Below are positions 50,060-58,959 of a stretch of 64,000 bases of DNA, piece by piece. The position numbers were made by a program, and so were the translations under genes. The notes under the pieces are model-generated. The model made no database searches. It saw nothing but the letters and a program-made list of their open reading frames with translations, and had not been told where the DNA came from. Source of the stretch: Nonomuraea aridisoli (GTDB lineage Bacteria; Actinomycetota; Actinomycetes; Streptosporangiales; Streptosporangiaceae); NCBI RefSeq assembly GCF_003236395.1, contig NZ_POUD01000003.1, positions 1 through 64,000 of the forward strand, in the 5' to 3' direction. How positions within the stretch are numbered: position 1 is the stretch's first letter; each line of letters starts with the position of its first letter.

Positions 50060-52108
50060 ATGGACGTCCACGACAGCGGCATCAGCGGGCTGGCGTTGGT
50101 GGTGCTCGATTCGGCGCCGGTGGCCATTGGGCTGACCAAGGGCCCCGACCACCGGCTCGTGTACACCAACGCCATGCTTCGGTCGCGGGTGGGCGACTTC
50201 CCCATGGGGACGCCGGTCAGGCAGGCGTACGCCGGGCCTTACCGAGAGGACGACTTCGCCGCCTTCGACGAGGTCTACAGGACAGGCGTGCAGAGGTCGC
50301 GCACGGGCGCACCGATCTTCGCCGCGCCAGGGCGCAAGACGGAGGAAGAGGAGTACATCACCTCCAACCTCTCCCGGATCACCTTCGCCGATGGCGAGCA
50401 CGGGGTGCTAGTCGTCGTCATGGACGCGACCGAGCAGGTCACCATGGCGCGCCGGCTGCATCAGGTCGCCGAAGAGCGGCGCCACATCCTGCGCCGCTAC
50501 CAGAGCCTGATGCGCGTCAGCGCGGACATCATCTGGGTGGCCGATCCGGACGGGAGGAGGACCGAGCCGAACCGGGCCTGGGAGCGGGTCACCGGTCAGT
50601 CATGGGAGGAGAGCCGCGGCTACGGCTGGCTGGCGGCGCTGCACCCCGACGACATCCCGGCCGCCGTCGAGTCATGGAGGCGAGCGGTCGACGATCAGGT
50701 CGAGTGCTGGGAGGACGTCTACCGCCTGCGTACCGAGGACGGCTCCTACCGGCACTTCGAGGCCCGGGGCGTCCCCGTGCGGGAGGACGGCCACGTGGTG
50801 GAATGGGTCGGCACCGCCACGGACATCGAGGAGCAGTGGCAGGGGCAGCGCCGCAGGCGGCTGCTCGACTCCGCCGCCGCGGCGACCACGGACGTGACGA
50901 GCGTCGACGACATGCTGGACGCGCTCGCGAACGTCGTCGTGCCGGAGCTCGCCGACGGATGCGGCTTCTACTGGGTGATCGACCTGGCCGACGACCTGAC
51001 GCGCGGCGCCGGCTTCCTGCTCGAACGGGCGGCCAGCGCCTCACGCGGGGACGTGCCGCGGTTGCCGCCGTTCAGCGAGGAACGCCACCCCCCGGCCGGC
51101 GCGCTCGCCCGCGCGATCCGCCGCCGCCGGCCGTTCCGCGAGACGTTTCCTCCGGGACGGCCCCCGCCGGACCTCGTGCCGGCGGGGACGCGGACGTGGC
51201 TGGAGTCCTGCGACGCCCACTCCGCCGCGGTCGTCCCCATCGTGGTGGACGGCTCGGTCGCCGCGGTGGCCACCATGGGCGTCTGCGGCGACCGCCCCCC
51301 GATCAGCCAGGACGACCTGGCCCTGATGCGCGAGATGATCGACCAGATGCACGACCGGCTGAACAGCGCGATGCGTTTCCAGCGCACCCATCGCATCGCG
51401 CTGGCGTTGCAGTACAGCCTGCTGGCCGAGCCGCCGCGCGTGCCGGGGTTGCAGATCGTCGCCCGCTACCGGGCGAGTCCCACCGCCGCGGAGGTGGGCG
51501 GCGACTGGTACGACGCGTTCGTGTTGCCCGACGGCGCCACTGTGCTGGCCATCGGCGACGTGGCCGGCCACGACCTGCGGGCCGCGGTCACGATGGGCCA
51601 GCTGCGTAACATGCTGAGGGGCCTGATCGTGGACCACCAGGAGCCGCCCGGCCACATCCTGGCCCGGCTGAACACCGCGATGCGGATCCTCCATCCCGAC
51701 GAGACGGCCACATGCGTGCTGGGCAGGGTCGATCTCCGCGACGGCGGCCACGAGCTGTTCTACTCGACGGCCGGACACCCGCCCCCGCTGCTGATCACCG
51801 CCGACGGCGGGACGTGCTTCCTGGAGGACGAGCCCAACCCGCTCCTCGGCATCCCCTCCGACCCCACCTGGACGTCGGCGCGCCGCCTTCTCCCTCCGGG
51901 CAGCACGCTGCTGCTCTACACCGACGGCCTCGTCGAACTGCCCGGCGAACATCTCGACAAGGGGTTCGAGCGGCTGCGCGAGCGAGCCGCCGCGCAGTGC
52001 CGGGCACCGCTGGACAGGCTCTGCGACGACCTGCTGAGCTTCCTGCCCCGCCATGCCGACGACGACGTGGCCATGATCGGCTTGCGCTCCTCCCGGCCCA
52101 CCGACTGA
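50060..52108 (+). CDS. PAS-PAS-GAF-PP2C (SpoIIE-type) serine phosphatase, second copy
   Basis: A 682-residue paralogue of the phosphatase at 20413-22446. The same order applies: first PAS (LDSAPVAIGLTKGPDHRLVYTN), second PAS/PAC (TGQSWEESRGYGWLAALHPDD, EWVGTATDIEEQW), a GAF-like segment with VPIVVDGSVAAVATMGVCGDR, and the PP2C domain EVGGDWYDAFVLPDG, LAIGDVAGHDLRAAVTMGQLR, YSTAGHPPPLLI, LLLYTDGLVELPGEHLD. GGGGGAAG lies 5 bases before the ATG. It is divergent from the FecB-like operon. Unlike its paralogue, it has no palindrome of the TGGACGA type upstream, so the two are likely under different control. Confidence 0.9.
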   Translation: MDVHDSGISGLALVVLDSAPVAIGLTKGPDHRLVYTNAMLRSRVGDFPMGTPVRQAYAGPYREDDFAAFDEVYRTGVQRSRTGAPIFAAPGRKTEEEEYITSNLSRITFADGEHGVLVVVMDATEQVTMARRLHQVAEERRHILRRYQSLMRVSADIIWVADPDGRRTEPNRAWERVTGQSWEESRGYGWLAALHPDDIPAAVESWRRAVDDQVECWEDVYRLRTEDGSYRHFEARGVPVREDGHVVEWVGTATDIEEQWQGQRRRRLLDSAAAATTDVTSVDDMLDALANVVVPELADGCGFYWVIDLADDLTRGAGFLLERAASASRGDVPRLPPFSEERHPPAGALARAIRRRRPFRETFPPGRPPPDLVPAGTRTWLESCDAHSAAVVPIVVDGSVAAVATMGVCGDRPPISQDDLALMREMIDQMHDRLNSAMRFQRTHRIALALQYSLLAEPPRVPGLQIVARYRASPTAAEVGGDWYDAFVLPDGATVLAIGDVAGHDLRAAVTMGQLRNMLRGLIVDHQEPPGHILARLNTAMRILHPDETATCVLGRVDLRDGGHELFYSTAGHPPPLLITADGGTCFLEDEPNPLLGIPSDPTWTSARRLLPPGSTLLLYTDGLVELPGEHLDKGFERLRERAAAQCRAPLDRLCDDLLSFLPRHADDDVAMIGLRSSRPTD

Positions 52109-52186
52109 CGTTTCGCGGCGATGCGGAGCAGCGCACCTCAGCCGACCCAAAGCGGACCCAAAGCGCCGGGCGGCACCGTGGTCGCC

Positions 52187-53200
52187 ATGAGCAACGAATT
52201 CCTCAGTCGTGAGATCCGGCTGGCCGCCCGCCCCGTGGGCGAGCCCCGCCCTGACACCTTTGAGATCGGCCGATCCCGCGTGCCCCAGCCGGGCGAGGGA
52301 CAGGTCGTGGTCCGCAACACGTGGATGTCGGTGGATCCGTACATGCGGGAGTGGATGAAGGAGGAGGTGTCTTATGCCCGGCCGTACGAGGTCGGTGCGC
52401 CGCTGTTCGGCAGCGCGGTCGGCGAGGTGGTCGCCTCGCGGGCCGGCGCCGTCCCCGTGGGGAGCCTGGTGTCGCACTTCCTGGGCTGGCGCGAGTACGC
52501 GCTGCTGGACGCGGCGGACGCGACCGTCCTGGACGGCACGCTCGCGCCCGCGGAAGCCTATCTGGGCCCGCTGGGCACGACCGGGCTGACCGCGTACGCC
52601 ACGGTGACCCGGGTGGCCCCGGTCAAGCCCGGCGACGTGGTGTGGGTCTCGGCCGCCGCCGGCGCGGTCGGCAGCATCGCCGGGCAGATCGCCCGCAAGC
52701 TGGGAGCCGCCAGGGTGATCGGCTCGGCCGGCGGCCCGGACAAGGCCAAGAAGCTGATCACCGATTTCGGCTTCGACGCCGCCCTGGACCACAAGGCCGG
52801 GCCGATCGCCGGGCAGCTGGCCGAGGCCGCCCCAGACGGGATCGACGTCTACGTCGACAACGTCGGCGGCGACCACCTCCGGGCCGCCATCGGGGCGCTG
52901 CGCGACCACGGCCGGATCGGGATGGTCGGCGCGATCTCGTCCTACAACGCCACCGAACCGGTGCCCGGCCCCGACAACCTCTTCACTCTCGCCGCCAAGA
53001 ACGCCACGCTGCGCGGGATGCTGATCAACTTCTACCTCGACCTGTTCCCGGAGTGGATCGAGCGGGGTGCCACGTGGATCGCCGACGGCTCCCTGCACTA
53101 CGAGCAGACGGTCGTCGACGGCATCGAACGCGCCCCGGAGGCCTTCCTCGGCGTGCTGAGCGGGGCCAACACCGGCAAGATGCTCGTCCGGCTGGGATGA
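52187..53200 (+). CDS. NADP-dependent MDR oxidoreductase (prostaglandin/leukotriene-reductase-like)
   Basis: A 337-residue medium-chain dehydrogenase/reductase without zinc. The N-terminal opening (REIRLAARPVGEPRPDTFE) and WMSVDPYMREWM are the PTGR/YncB-like signature. The cofactor motif is SAAAGAVGSIAGQIARKLGA (AxxGxxG), then GSAGGPDKAKKLI and FDAALDHKAG. NVGGDHLRAAIGAL and GMVGAISSYN follow. It reduces activated double bonds in aldehydes or ketones. The start is MSNEFLS at 52187, where homology begins. The next gene starts 10 bases after its stop. Confidence 0.88.
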   Translation: MSNEFLSREIRLAARPVGEPRPDTFEIGRSRVPQPGEGQVVVRNTWMSVDPYMREWMKEEVSYARPYEVGAPLFGSAVGEVVASRAGAVPVGSLVSHFLGWREYALLDAADATVLDGTLAPAEAYLGPLGTTGLTAYATVTRVAPVKPGDVVWVSAAAGAVGSIAGQIARKLGAARVIGSAGGPDKAKKLITDFGFDAALDHKAGPIAGQLAEAAPDGIDVYVDNVGGDHLRAAIGALRDHGRIGMVGAISSYNATEPVPGPDNLFTLAAKNATLRGMLINFYLDLFPEWIERGATWIADGSLHYEQTVVDGIERAPEAFLGVLSGANTGKMLVRLG

Positions 53201-53210
53201 GGAGGCCCAC

Positions 53211-53642
53211 GTGTCCACCAGCATGAGCGTCGAGGAGCGCGAGAACTTCCTGGCCGGCACGCACATCGGCGTGCTCAGCGCGGCCGACGGGGACGCGCCG
53301 CTGCTGGTCCCCATCTGGTACGGCTACCGGCCCGGCGGCGACATCCGGATCAGCACGTCATCGGGAACGCGCAAGTTCGAGCTGATCCGCACGGCCGTTT
53401 CCGTCGGCTTCGCCGTGCAGCGGGAAACCATGCCGTACAGGTACGTCTCCGTGGACGGCCCGGTCGTCGGGTACGAGCCGACGGACCCCGGCGAGTACCG
53501 CGCGTGGTCGATCCGGTACCTCGGCCCTGACCAGGGTGAGCGGTTCTTCGCCGTCGTCCGGGACGGGCTGGATGACTGGGTGACCTTCCGGATCCGCCCA
53601 GAACGCTGGCGGACGTTCGATTTCGGAAAGGAGTTCGCCTAA
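53211..53642 (+). CDS. Pyridoxamine 5'-phosphate oxidase-like flavin/F420-binding protein
   Basis: A 143-residue split-beta-barrel protein. MSVEERENFLAGTHIGVLSAADGD is the conserved N-terminal helix and first strand of this family, then LLVPIWYGYRPGGDIRISTSSGTRK, the phosphate-binding stretch. VSVDGPVVGYEP precedes the C-terminal ERWRTFDFGK. Members of this size in actinomycetes bind F420 or FMN and reduce diverse substrates. The start is GTG, 10 bases after the MDR gene, so it is co-transcribed and perhaps shares a pathway. Confidence 0.82.
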   Translation: MSTSMSVEERENFLAGTHIGVLSAADGDAPLLVPIWYGYRPGGDIRISTSSGTRKFELIRTAVSVGFAVQRETMPYRYVSVDGPVVGYEPTDPGEYRAWSIRYLGPDQGERFFAVVRDGLDDWVTFRIRPERWRTFDFGKEFA

Positions 53643-53652
53643 CGTGTGACGG

Positions 53653-56600
53653 GTGCGTTTCGGGGTGCTGGGGCCGCTCGCGGTCTGGACGGAAGAAGGG
53701 GAGCCGGTCCGCATTCCCGAGGCGAAGATCCGAGCCCTCCTGGCCGATCTGCTGATCCAGGAGGGTCGCCCCGTCTCCGCCGACCGGCTCATCGACGACC
53801 TGTGGGGAGCGTCCCCGCCGCGCCACCCGGCCAACGCGCTGCAGCAGAAGGTCTCCCAGCTCCGCCGGGTCCTGAACGACGCCGAACCGGGCGCTCGCCA
53901 CCTCATCGGCCACGGCCCGGCCGGCTACCGGCTCACCATCGAGGCCGACGCCACCGACCATGGGCGCTTCGCCGTCCTGGTCTCCCGGGCCGGCAGCACG
54001 GCGGACGCCCGGACGAGGTCCTCGCTGCTCGCCGACGCGCTCGCGCTGTGGCGCGGGCCGGCGCTGACGGACTTCGCCGACGCCGACTTCGCCGCCTCCG
54101 CGATCGCGCGGCTGGAGGAGGCCCGCCTGGCGGCCCTGGAAGATCGCGCGGAGACACGCCTGGAGCTCGGCGAACATCGCGGGCTCGCCGCCGAACTGGG
54201 CGACCTGGCCGCCCGGCACCCGATGCGTGAGCGCACGCAGGTGCTGCACCTGCGGGCGCTGTACACCGAGGGCCGCCAGGCGGAAGCGCTGGAGGCGTAC
54301 GAGCAGGTGCGCCGCCGCCTGGCCGACGAACTCGGCGCCGACCCCGGGCCGCAGCTGGCCGCTCTGCACGCCGCGATGTTGCGGCAGGATCCCGCGCTGA
54401 CGTCTCGCCCGGCAGGGCTGACCGGCCGCGCCCTGCCGGTGCCCGTCACCGAGCTGGTCGGCCGGGACGAGGACATCAGCCGGACCCGCGCGTCCTTGCA
54501 GCGCTCGCGGCTGGTCACGCTGACCGGTCCCGGCGGCGTCGGCAAGACCCGGCTGGCGCTGGAGGTCGCCGCCGGGTGGATCGAGGACGACGGCGTCCAC
54601 CTGGTGGAACTCGCCGAGTCGCGCCGGTTCGACGAGGACGTCGTCCGGGACGCTCTGGGCGTCCGCGACGACGGCCGCCCGCGTTCGCTCCATGAGGTCA
54701 TGCGGGGCAGGCATCTGCTGCTGGTGCTGGACAACTGTGAGCACCTGCTCGATCAGGTCGCCGCGGTCGTGGGCCCGCTCCTGCGCGGCGTCCCCGGCCT
54801 GCGGGTGCTCGCCACCAGCCGCGAGCCGCTCCACCTGTCCGGTGAGACGGTGGTCGTGGTGCCGCCGCTGGCGCCCGGCGACGCCATGCGCCTGTTCGTC
54901 GACCGCGCCGCCGCCTCCGGCGAGGTCGTCGACGACGACGAGGCGACGGCGTCGATCTGTCGCCGCCTCGGTGGGATCCCACTCGCCCTGGAGCTGGCCG
55001 CCTCGCGCGTACGTGGGCTGGGCGTGCGCGAACTCGCCGGCCGGCTCGAGCTCCGGCTGCTCGGCGACGGCCCCAGGGACGCGCCCGCCCGCCAGCGCAC
55101 GCTCGCCGCGGTGATCGACTGGAGCTGGCGGCTGCTCCGCCGGCCGGAGCAGATCCTGCTGGCCCGGCTGGCGGTTCATTCCGGCGGCTGCACGATCGAG
55201 GCGGTCGAGCGGACGTGCGCCGGAGCAGGCGTCGGCGTCTCGGAGGTCATGGACGTCCTCGCCCGGCTCGTCGAGCAGTCCGTGGTCGTGCAGGGCGACG
55301 GACGCTACCGGCTGCTGGAGCCGATCGCCGAGTACTGCCTCGAACGGCTCAAGGACGCCGACGAGCTGGAGGTCATGCGGGAGCGGCACCGCGACCACTA
55401 CACGGCGCTCGCCGTACGAGCGGAGACCCGGCTCCGCGGACGCGACCAGCACGCCTGGATGACCAGACTGCAGGCAGAGGCCGCCAACCTGCGCGCGGCG
55501 CTCGACCACGCGGTGGAGCACGGCGCAGCGGACGGCGCCCTGCGCCTGGTCAACGCGCAGGCCTGGTACTGGTTCATGACCGGAAGACTGAGTGAGGCCC
55601 GCCGCTCGATCACCCGGGCGCTGTCGCTGCCCGGGGCGTCGCCGACGGCGCGGGCCGAGGCGCTGGCCTGGTCGTCCGGCATCGGGATCCGCACGGGTGA
55701 GGCCGTGAACCCCGAACTCGCGCTGGAGGCCGTCGCCGATCCGGCGACGCGGGCCCGGCTGCGGTGGTTCATCGGATTCGCGTCTGTCGGCGTGCGAGAG
55801 GAGGCCGACGGGGTTCGTCACCTCAACGAAGCACTGCGCGAGTTCCACGCCGTCGCGGATCGCTGGGGTGTGGCCGCGGCGCTGGCCGGCCTGGCCCGGT
55901 ACGCCGTCATCCGCAGCGACTTCGCCGCCGCCCGGCGGGACGGCGAACGGGCCGCCGAACTCTTCGGCGAGCTCGGGGACCAGTGGGGCCTGCTGCAGAC
56001 CGGCGAACCTCTCGGGGTGCTGGCCGAGGTCACCGGGGCGTACCCGGAGGCGACGCGGCACTTCGCCACCGGTTTGCGCGTCGCCGAACGGCTGGGGCTG
56101 TGGTCGGAGGTGTCACTGATGACCTCCCGCCTGGGCAGGATCGCCCTGCTCACCGGTGACCTCCGGCGTGCCGACGAACTGCACGAACGTGCCCGGCGGC
56201 TCGCGGTCGAGCACTCCGACAAGTCCATGGAGGAGTTCGCCCGGATCGGTCTCGGCCTCGCCGCCCGGCGGCGGGGCGACGTCGATGCGGCGGAGGCCTA
56301 CTTCCGTACCGGACTGGAGTGGATGCGCCGCTTCGGCGGGGGAAGCGGACCCGAGGCGCTGCTGCTGGCCGAGCTCGGCTTCGCCGCCGAGCAACGCGGA
56401 GACGCCGACCTGGCGGTCAGCCTGCACTCCCAGAGCCTGGAGGCGGCCCGCGCCGACGGCGACGCCCGTGCGGAGGCCCTCGCGCTGGAGGGCCTGGCCG
56501 GCGCGCGACTTCTGCAGGGAGACCCGGACGAGGCCGTACGACTCCTGCGGACGGCACGCGCGCTCCGCGAACAGGCGGCCGCCCCGCTTCCCGCCGCCGA

Positions 56601-56673
56601 ACGTTTCGACGTGGACCGGATCACCGCGGCAATCCGCCGGAAACGGGGTGGCGCCGCGGCGGAGCCGGTGTGA
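53653..56673 (+). CDS. SARP/BTAD-type transcriptional regulator with AAA and TPR domains
   Basis: A 1006-residue AfsR-like regulator. Residues 1-95 are the OmpR-type winged helix (IRALLADLLIQEGRPVSADRL, IDDLWGASPP) and 95-240 the bacterial transcriptional activation domain (AALDRAETRLELGEHRG..., TQVLHLRALYTEGRQAEALEAY). An NB-ARC-like ATPase begins near 290: Walker A LTGPGGVGKTRLALEVA, Walker B LLLVLDNCEHLLDQV, and SGETVVVVPPLAPGDAM. The C-terminal 400 residues are helical TPR-like repeats. Such proteins activate secondary-metabolism or stress genes. The start is GTG, 10 bases after the PNPOx gene stop. Confidence 0.9.
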   Translation: MRFGVLGPLAVWTEEGEPVRIPEAKIRALLADLLIQEGRPVSADRLIDDLWGASPPRHPANALQQKVSQLRRVLNDAEPGARHLIGHGPAGYRLTIEADATDHGRFAVLVSRAGSTADARTRSSLLADALALWRGPALTDFADADFAASAIARLEEARLAALEDRAETRLELGEHRGLAAELGDLAARHPMRERTQVLHLRALYTEGRQAEALEAYEQVRRRLADELGADPGPQLAALHAAMLRQDPALTSRPAGLTGRALPVPVTELVGRDEDISRTRASLQRSRLVTLTGPGGVGKTRLALEVAAGWIEDDGVHLVELAESRRFDEDVVRDALGVRDDGRPRSLHEVMRGRHLLLVLDNCEHLLDQVAAVVGPLLRGVPGLRVLATSREPLHLSGETVVVVPPLAPGDAMRLFVDRAAASGEVVDDDEATASICRRLGGIPLALELAASRVRGLGVRELAGRLELRLLGDGPRDAPARQRTLAAVIDWSWRLLRRPEQILLARLAVHSGGCTIEAVERTCAGAGVGVSEVMDVLARLVEQSVVVQGDGRYRLLEPIAEYCLERLKDADELEVMRERHRDHYTALAVRAETRLRGRDQHAWMTRLQAEAANLRAALDHAVEHGAADGALRLVNAQAWYWFMTGRLSEARRSITRALSLPGASPTARAEALAWSSGIGIRTGEAVNPELALEAVADPATRARLRWFIGFASVGVREEADGVRHLNEALREFHAVADRWGVAAALAGLARYAVIRSDFAAARRDGERAAELFGELGDQWGLLQTGEPLGVLAEVTGAYPEATRHFATGLRVAERLGLWSEVSLMTSRLGRIALLTGDLRRADELHERARRLAVEHSDKSMEEFARIGLGLAARRRGDVDAAEAYFRTGLEWMRRFGGGSGPEALLLAELGFAAEQRGDADLAVSLHSQSLEAARADGDARAEALALEGLAGARLLQGDPDEAVRLLRTARALREQAAAPLPAAERFDVDRITAAIRRKRGGAAAEPV

Positions 56674-56886
56674 TGACGGCCGGCAGGTCTCGCCCGCACC
56701 GCGCGCACGTCCACCGGCCGGAGCGGCGCACCGAGCCGTGCCGCTCCTTGCGTCCAGCCGCTCGTCGAACTCGACCGGGTCGAGCCGGCCGTCGGCGACG
56801 GCGACGCGCAGCACTTCGGTGACCCGGTCACGGTCCTCGTCGGACGCGCACAGCTCAGGTGAGGAGGACTTCTCCAGATCCTGCAT
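56674..56886 (-). pseudogene. DUF1707 protein relic
   Basis: Starting from an ATG with AGGAGA 5 bases upstream, the minus strand reads LCASDEDRDRVTEVLRVAVADG then RLDPVEFDERLDA, the DUF1707 signature (R.SDADRE....L..A...GRL...EF.ERLD.A). Homology stops at LDARS, and the frame runs on into the antisense of the SARP gene. The membrane-spanning remainder of the protein is missing. The deletion endpoint abuts the end of the SARP gene, 10 to 15 bases from its stop. Confidence 0.65.
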
Positions 56887-56976
56887 GTGGATCTCCTGTG
56901 TCGTCATCGGGGTCTCCCCCTGTCGGCCGTGGCGGGCGGCGGCCCGTACGCGCCCGCCCCTGTCGTCGGCTCGGGG

Positions 56977-58176
56977 TCACGCGTCCCAGGTGACCGGGAG
57001 GCTCTTGACGCCGTAGATGTCGGCGATCTCCGGGCGCAGGGCGACCTCGTCGGCCGGCACGGCCAGGCGCAGCGTGGGGAAGCGGCCGAGGAGGGCGGGG
57101 AAGGCGACGCGCATCTCGACGCGGGCGAGCTGCTGACCGAGGCACTGGTGGATGCCGTGGCCGAAGGCCAGGTGGCCGCCGTCCTGCCTGCGCAGGTCGA
57201 GCACGTGGGGGTCGGGGAAACGCTCGGGGTCGCGGTTGGCGGTGTTGTAGGACAGGATGAGCGTCGTGCCGGCCTTGATGGTGTGGCCGCCCAGTTCGAC
57301 GTCCTCCAGCGCGACCCGGTGGAACTGCTTGGCGACGCTCAGGTACCGCAGCAGCTCCTCCACGGCCTGGTCGGCGAGCGCGGGGTCGGCGCGCAGCGCG
57401 GCGAGCTGGTCCGGGTTCCGCAGCAGGGCGAAGGTGCCGAGGGCCAGCATGTTCGCGGTGGTGTCGAAACCGGCCGTCAGCAGGATCAGGGCCATCCCCT
57501 GCAGCTCCTCGTCGGTCAGGTCGCTGTCGAGCAGGTCGCTGAGCACGTCGTCGGTGGGGTTGGCGCGCTTGGCGGCCACCAGCTGGGCGAGGTACTGCTG
57601 GGTCGCGGTGTAGGCCGCGATCAGCTCCTCGTCGTCGACCTCTCCGCCGAGGAACTTGTCGATGTTCTCCTGGAAGAACTCCCGGTCCTCGTACGGCACC
57701 CCCAGCAGCTCACAGATCACGATGCCGGGGATGGGCTTGGCGAACGCGGTCACCAGGTCCGCCGACGGGCCGGCCTGCTCCATGGCGTCCAGGTGGTCGG
57801 CGGTGATCTGCTCGACGCGCTCGGTGAGCAGCCGCATCCGGCGGACGGTGAACTTGCCCACCAGTGGCTTGCGGTAGCGGCTGTGCTGCGGCTCGTCCAT
57901 GAGCAGGAACTCGCCGGGCGGCGCCGGGGGCACCTCGATGTCGCCGTAGTCGATGAACGGGTGGTGGAGCATGAGCTCCCTGCGGGAGCTGAACCGCTGG
58001 TCGGCCAGGATCGACCGGACCAGGTCGTAGCCGGTGACCACCCAGCCCTGGTGCCCGTCGGCGAAGGTGAAGCGGCTGATCGGGCTCTGCTCGCGGGCCT
58101 GGGTCAGCTCCTTGGGCGGGTCGAAGGGGCAGCCGGCCTGACGCGCGGTCGGCATCGTCGTGAGGGTGTGTTCCAT
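56977..58176 (-). CDS. Cytochrome P450
   Basis: A 399-residue soluble bacterial P450. The I-helix is ILLTAGFDTTANM, the ExxR motif EELLRYLSVAKQ, and the heme-binding loop FGHGIHQCLGQQLARVEM with the Cys ligand. The N-terminal CPFDPPKELTQAREQSPISRF is the usual CYP105/CYP107-like opening. It hydroxylates small hydrophobic compounds with electrons from a ferredoxin that is not encoded nearby. It is the last gene of the PadR-controlled exporter operon, 12 bases after the permease stop, so it may oxidise the exported compound. Confidence 0.92.
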   Translation of the reverse strand: MEHTLTTMPTARQAGCPFDPPKELTQAREQSPISRFTFADGHQGWVVTGYDLVRSILADQRFSSRRELMLHHPFIDYGDIEVPPAPPGEFLLMDEPQHSRYRKPLVGKFTVRRMRLLTERVEQITADHLDAMEQAGPSADLVTAFAKPIPGIVICELLGVPYEDREFFQENIDKFLGGEVDDEELIAAYTATQQYLAQLVAAKRANPTDDVLSDLLDSDLTDEELQGMALILLTAGFDTTANMLALGTFALLRNPDQLAALRADPALADQAVEELLRYLSVAKQFHRVALEDVELGGHTIKAGTTLILSYNTANRDPERFPDPHVLDLRRQDGGHLAFGHGIHQCLGQQLARVEMRVAFPALLGRFPTLRLAVPADEVALRPEIADIYGVKSLPVTWDA

Positions 58177-58188
58177 GGTCGTTCCTCT

Positions 58189-58950
58189 CTAGGAGATCTT
58201 GCGGCGGTAGGTGTTCATGGCGAAGACGTACGCGACGACGAGGATGCCGACGCACCAGGCGAGGGCGATCCAGATGTCGGTGCCGACCGGCTGCTCGGCG
58301 AACAGGTTGCGGACCGCGTTGACGATGGAGGTGACCGGCTGGTGCTCGGCGAAGACGCGCAGCGGGCCGGGCATGGTGTCGGTGGGCACGAACGCCGAGC
58401 TGAGGAACGGCAGGAAGATGAGCGGGTAGGAGAACGCGCTCGCGCCGTCCACGGACTTCGCGGTCAGACCGGGGATGACGGCGATCCACGTCAGCGCCAG
58501 CGTGAACAGGATCAGGATGCCGGCGACGGACAACCACGCCAGCACTCCCGCCCCTGAGCGGAAGCCCATGAGCAGGGCGACGAGCACGACCACCACGAGC
58601 GAGATCAGATTGGCCACCAGCGAGGTCAGCACGTGCGCCCACAACACCGACGACCGCGCGATCGGCATGGACTGGAAGCGCTCGAAGATGCCGCCCTGCA
58701 TGTCGGTGAAGAGCCGGAACGCGGTGTAGGCGATGCCCGAGGCGACGGTGATCAGCAGAATGCCGGGCAGCAGGTAGTTCACGTACGAGTCCGACCCGGT
58801 GTCGATCGCGCCGCCGAACACGTAGACGAACATCAGCATCATGGCGATCGGCATGACCGCGGTCGTGACGATGGTGTCCACGCTGCGCGTGATGTGGCGC
58901 AGGGATCTTCCCAGCAGGACGGTGGTGTCACCGAAGAAGTGCTTGTTCAT
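58189..58950 (-). CDS. ABC-2 type drug exporter permease (DrrB-like)
   Basis: A 253-residue permease with six helices: the N-terminal TTAVMPIAMMLMFVYVFGGAID, then LLPGILLITVASGIAYTAFRLF and the DrrB-type loop MQGGIFERFQSMPIARSSVLW (ERxxSMPI), ILFTLALTWIAVIPGLTAKS and YPLIFLPFLSSAFVPTDTM. The FMQGGIF and SMPIA elements are typical of daunorubicin-type export permeases. GGGACGACA precedes the ATG. It pairs with the ATPase gene 9 bases upstream. Confidence 0.9.
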   Translation of the reverse strand: MNKHFFGDTTVLLGRSLRHITRSVDTIVTTAVMPIAMMLMFVYVFGGAIDTGSDSYVNYLLPGILLITVASGIAYTAFRLFTDMQGGIFERFQSMPIARSSVLWAHVLTSLVANLISLVVVVLVALLMGFRSGAGVLAWLSVAGILILFTLALTWIAVIPGLTAKSVDGASAFSYPLIFLPFLSSAFVPTDTMPGPLRVFAEHQPVTSIVNAVRNLFAEQPVGTDIWIALAWCVGILVVAYVFAMNTYRRKIS

Positions 58951-58959
58951 TGTCGTCCC

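Noticed and set aside
53350-56061. A 903-codon open frame antisense to the SARP gene; similar long antisense frames at 51041-53314, 29593-32016 and 1757-3307.
   Set aside because: They follow from high GC at third positions of the real gene. Composition is Arg/Gly/Val-rich with no motifs, and the sense strands encode clear families.
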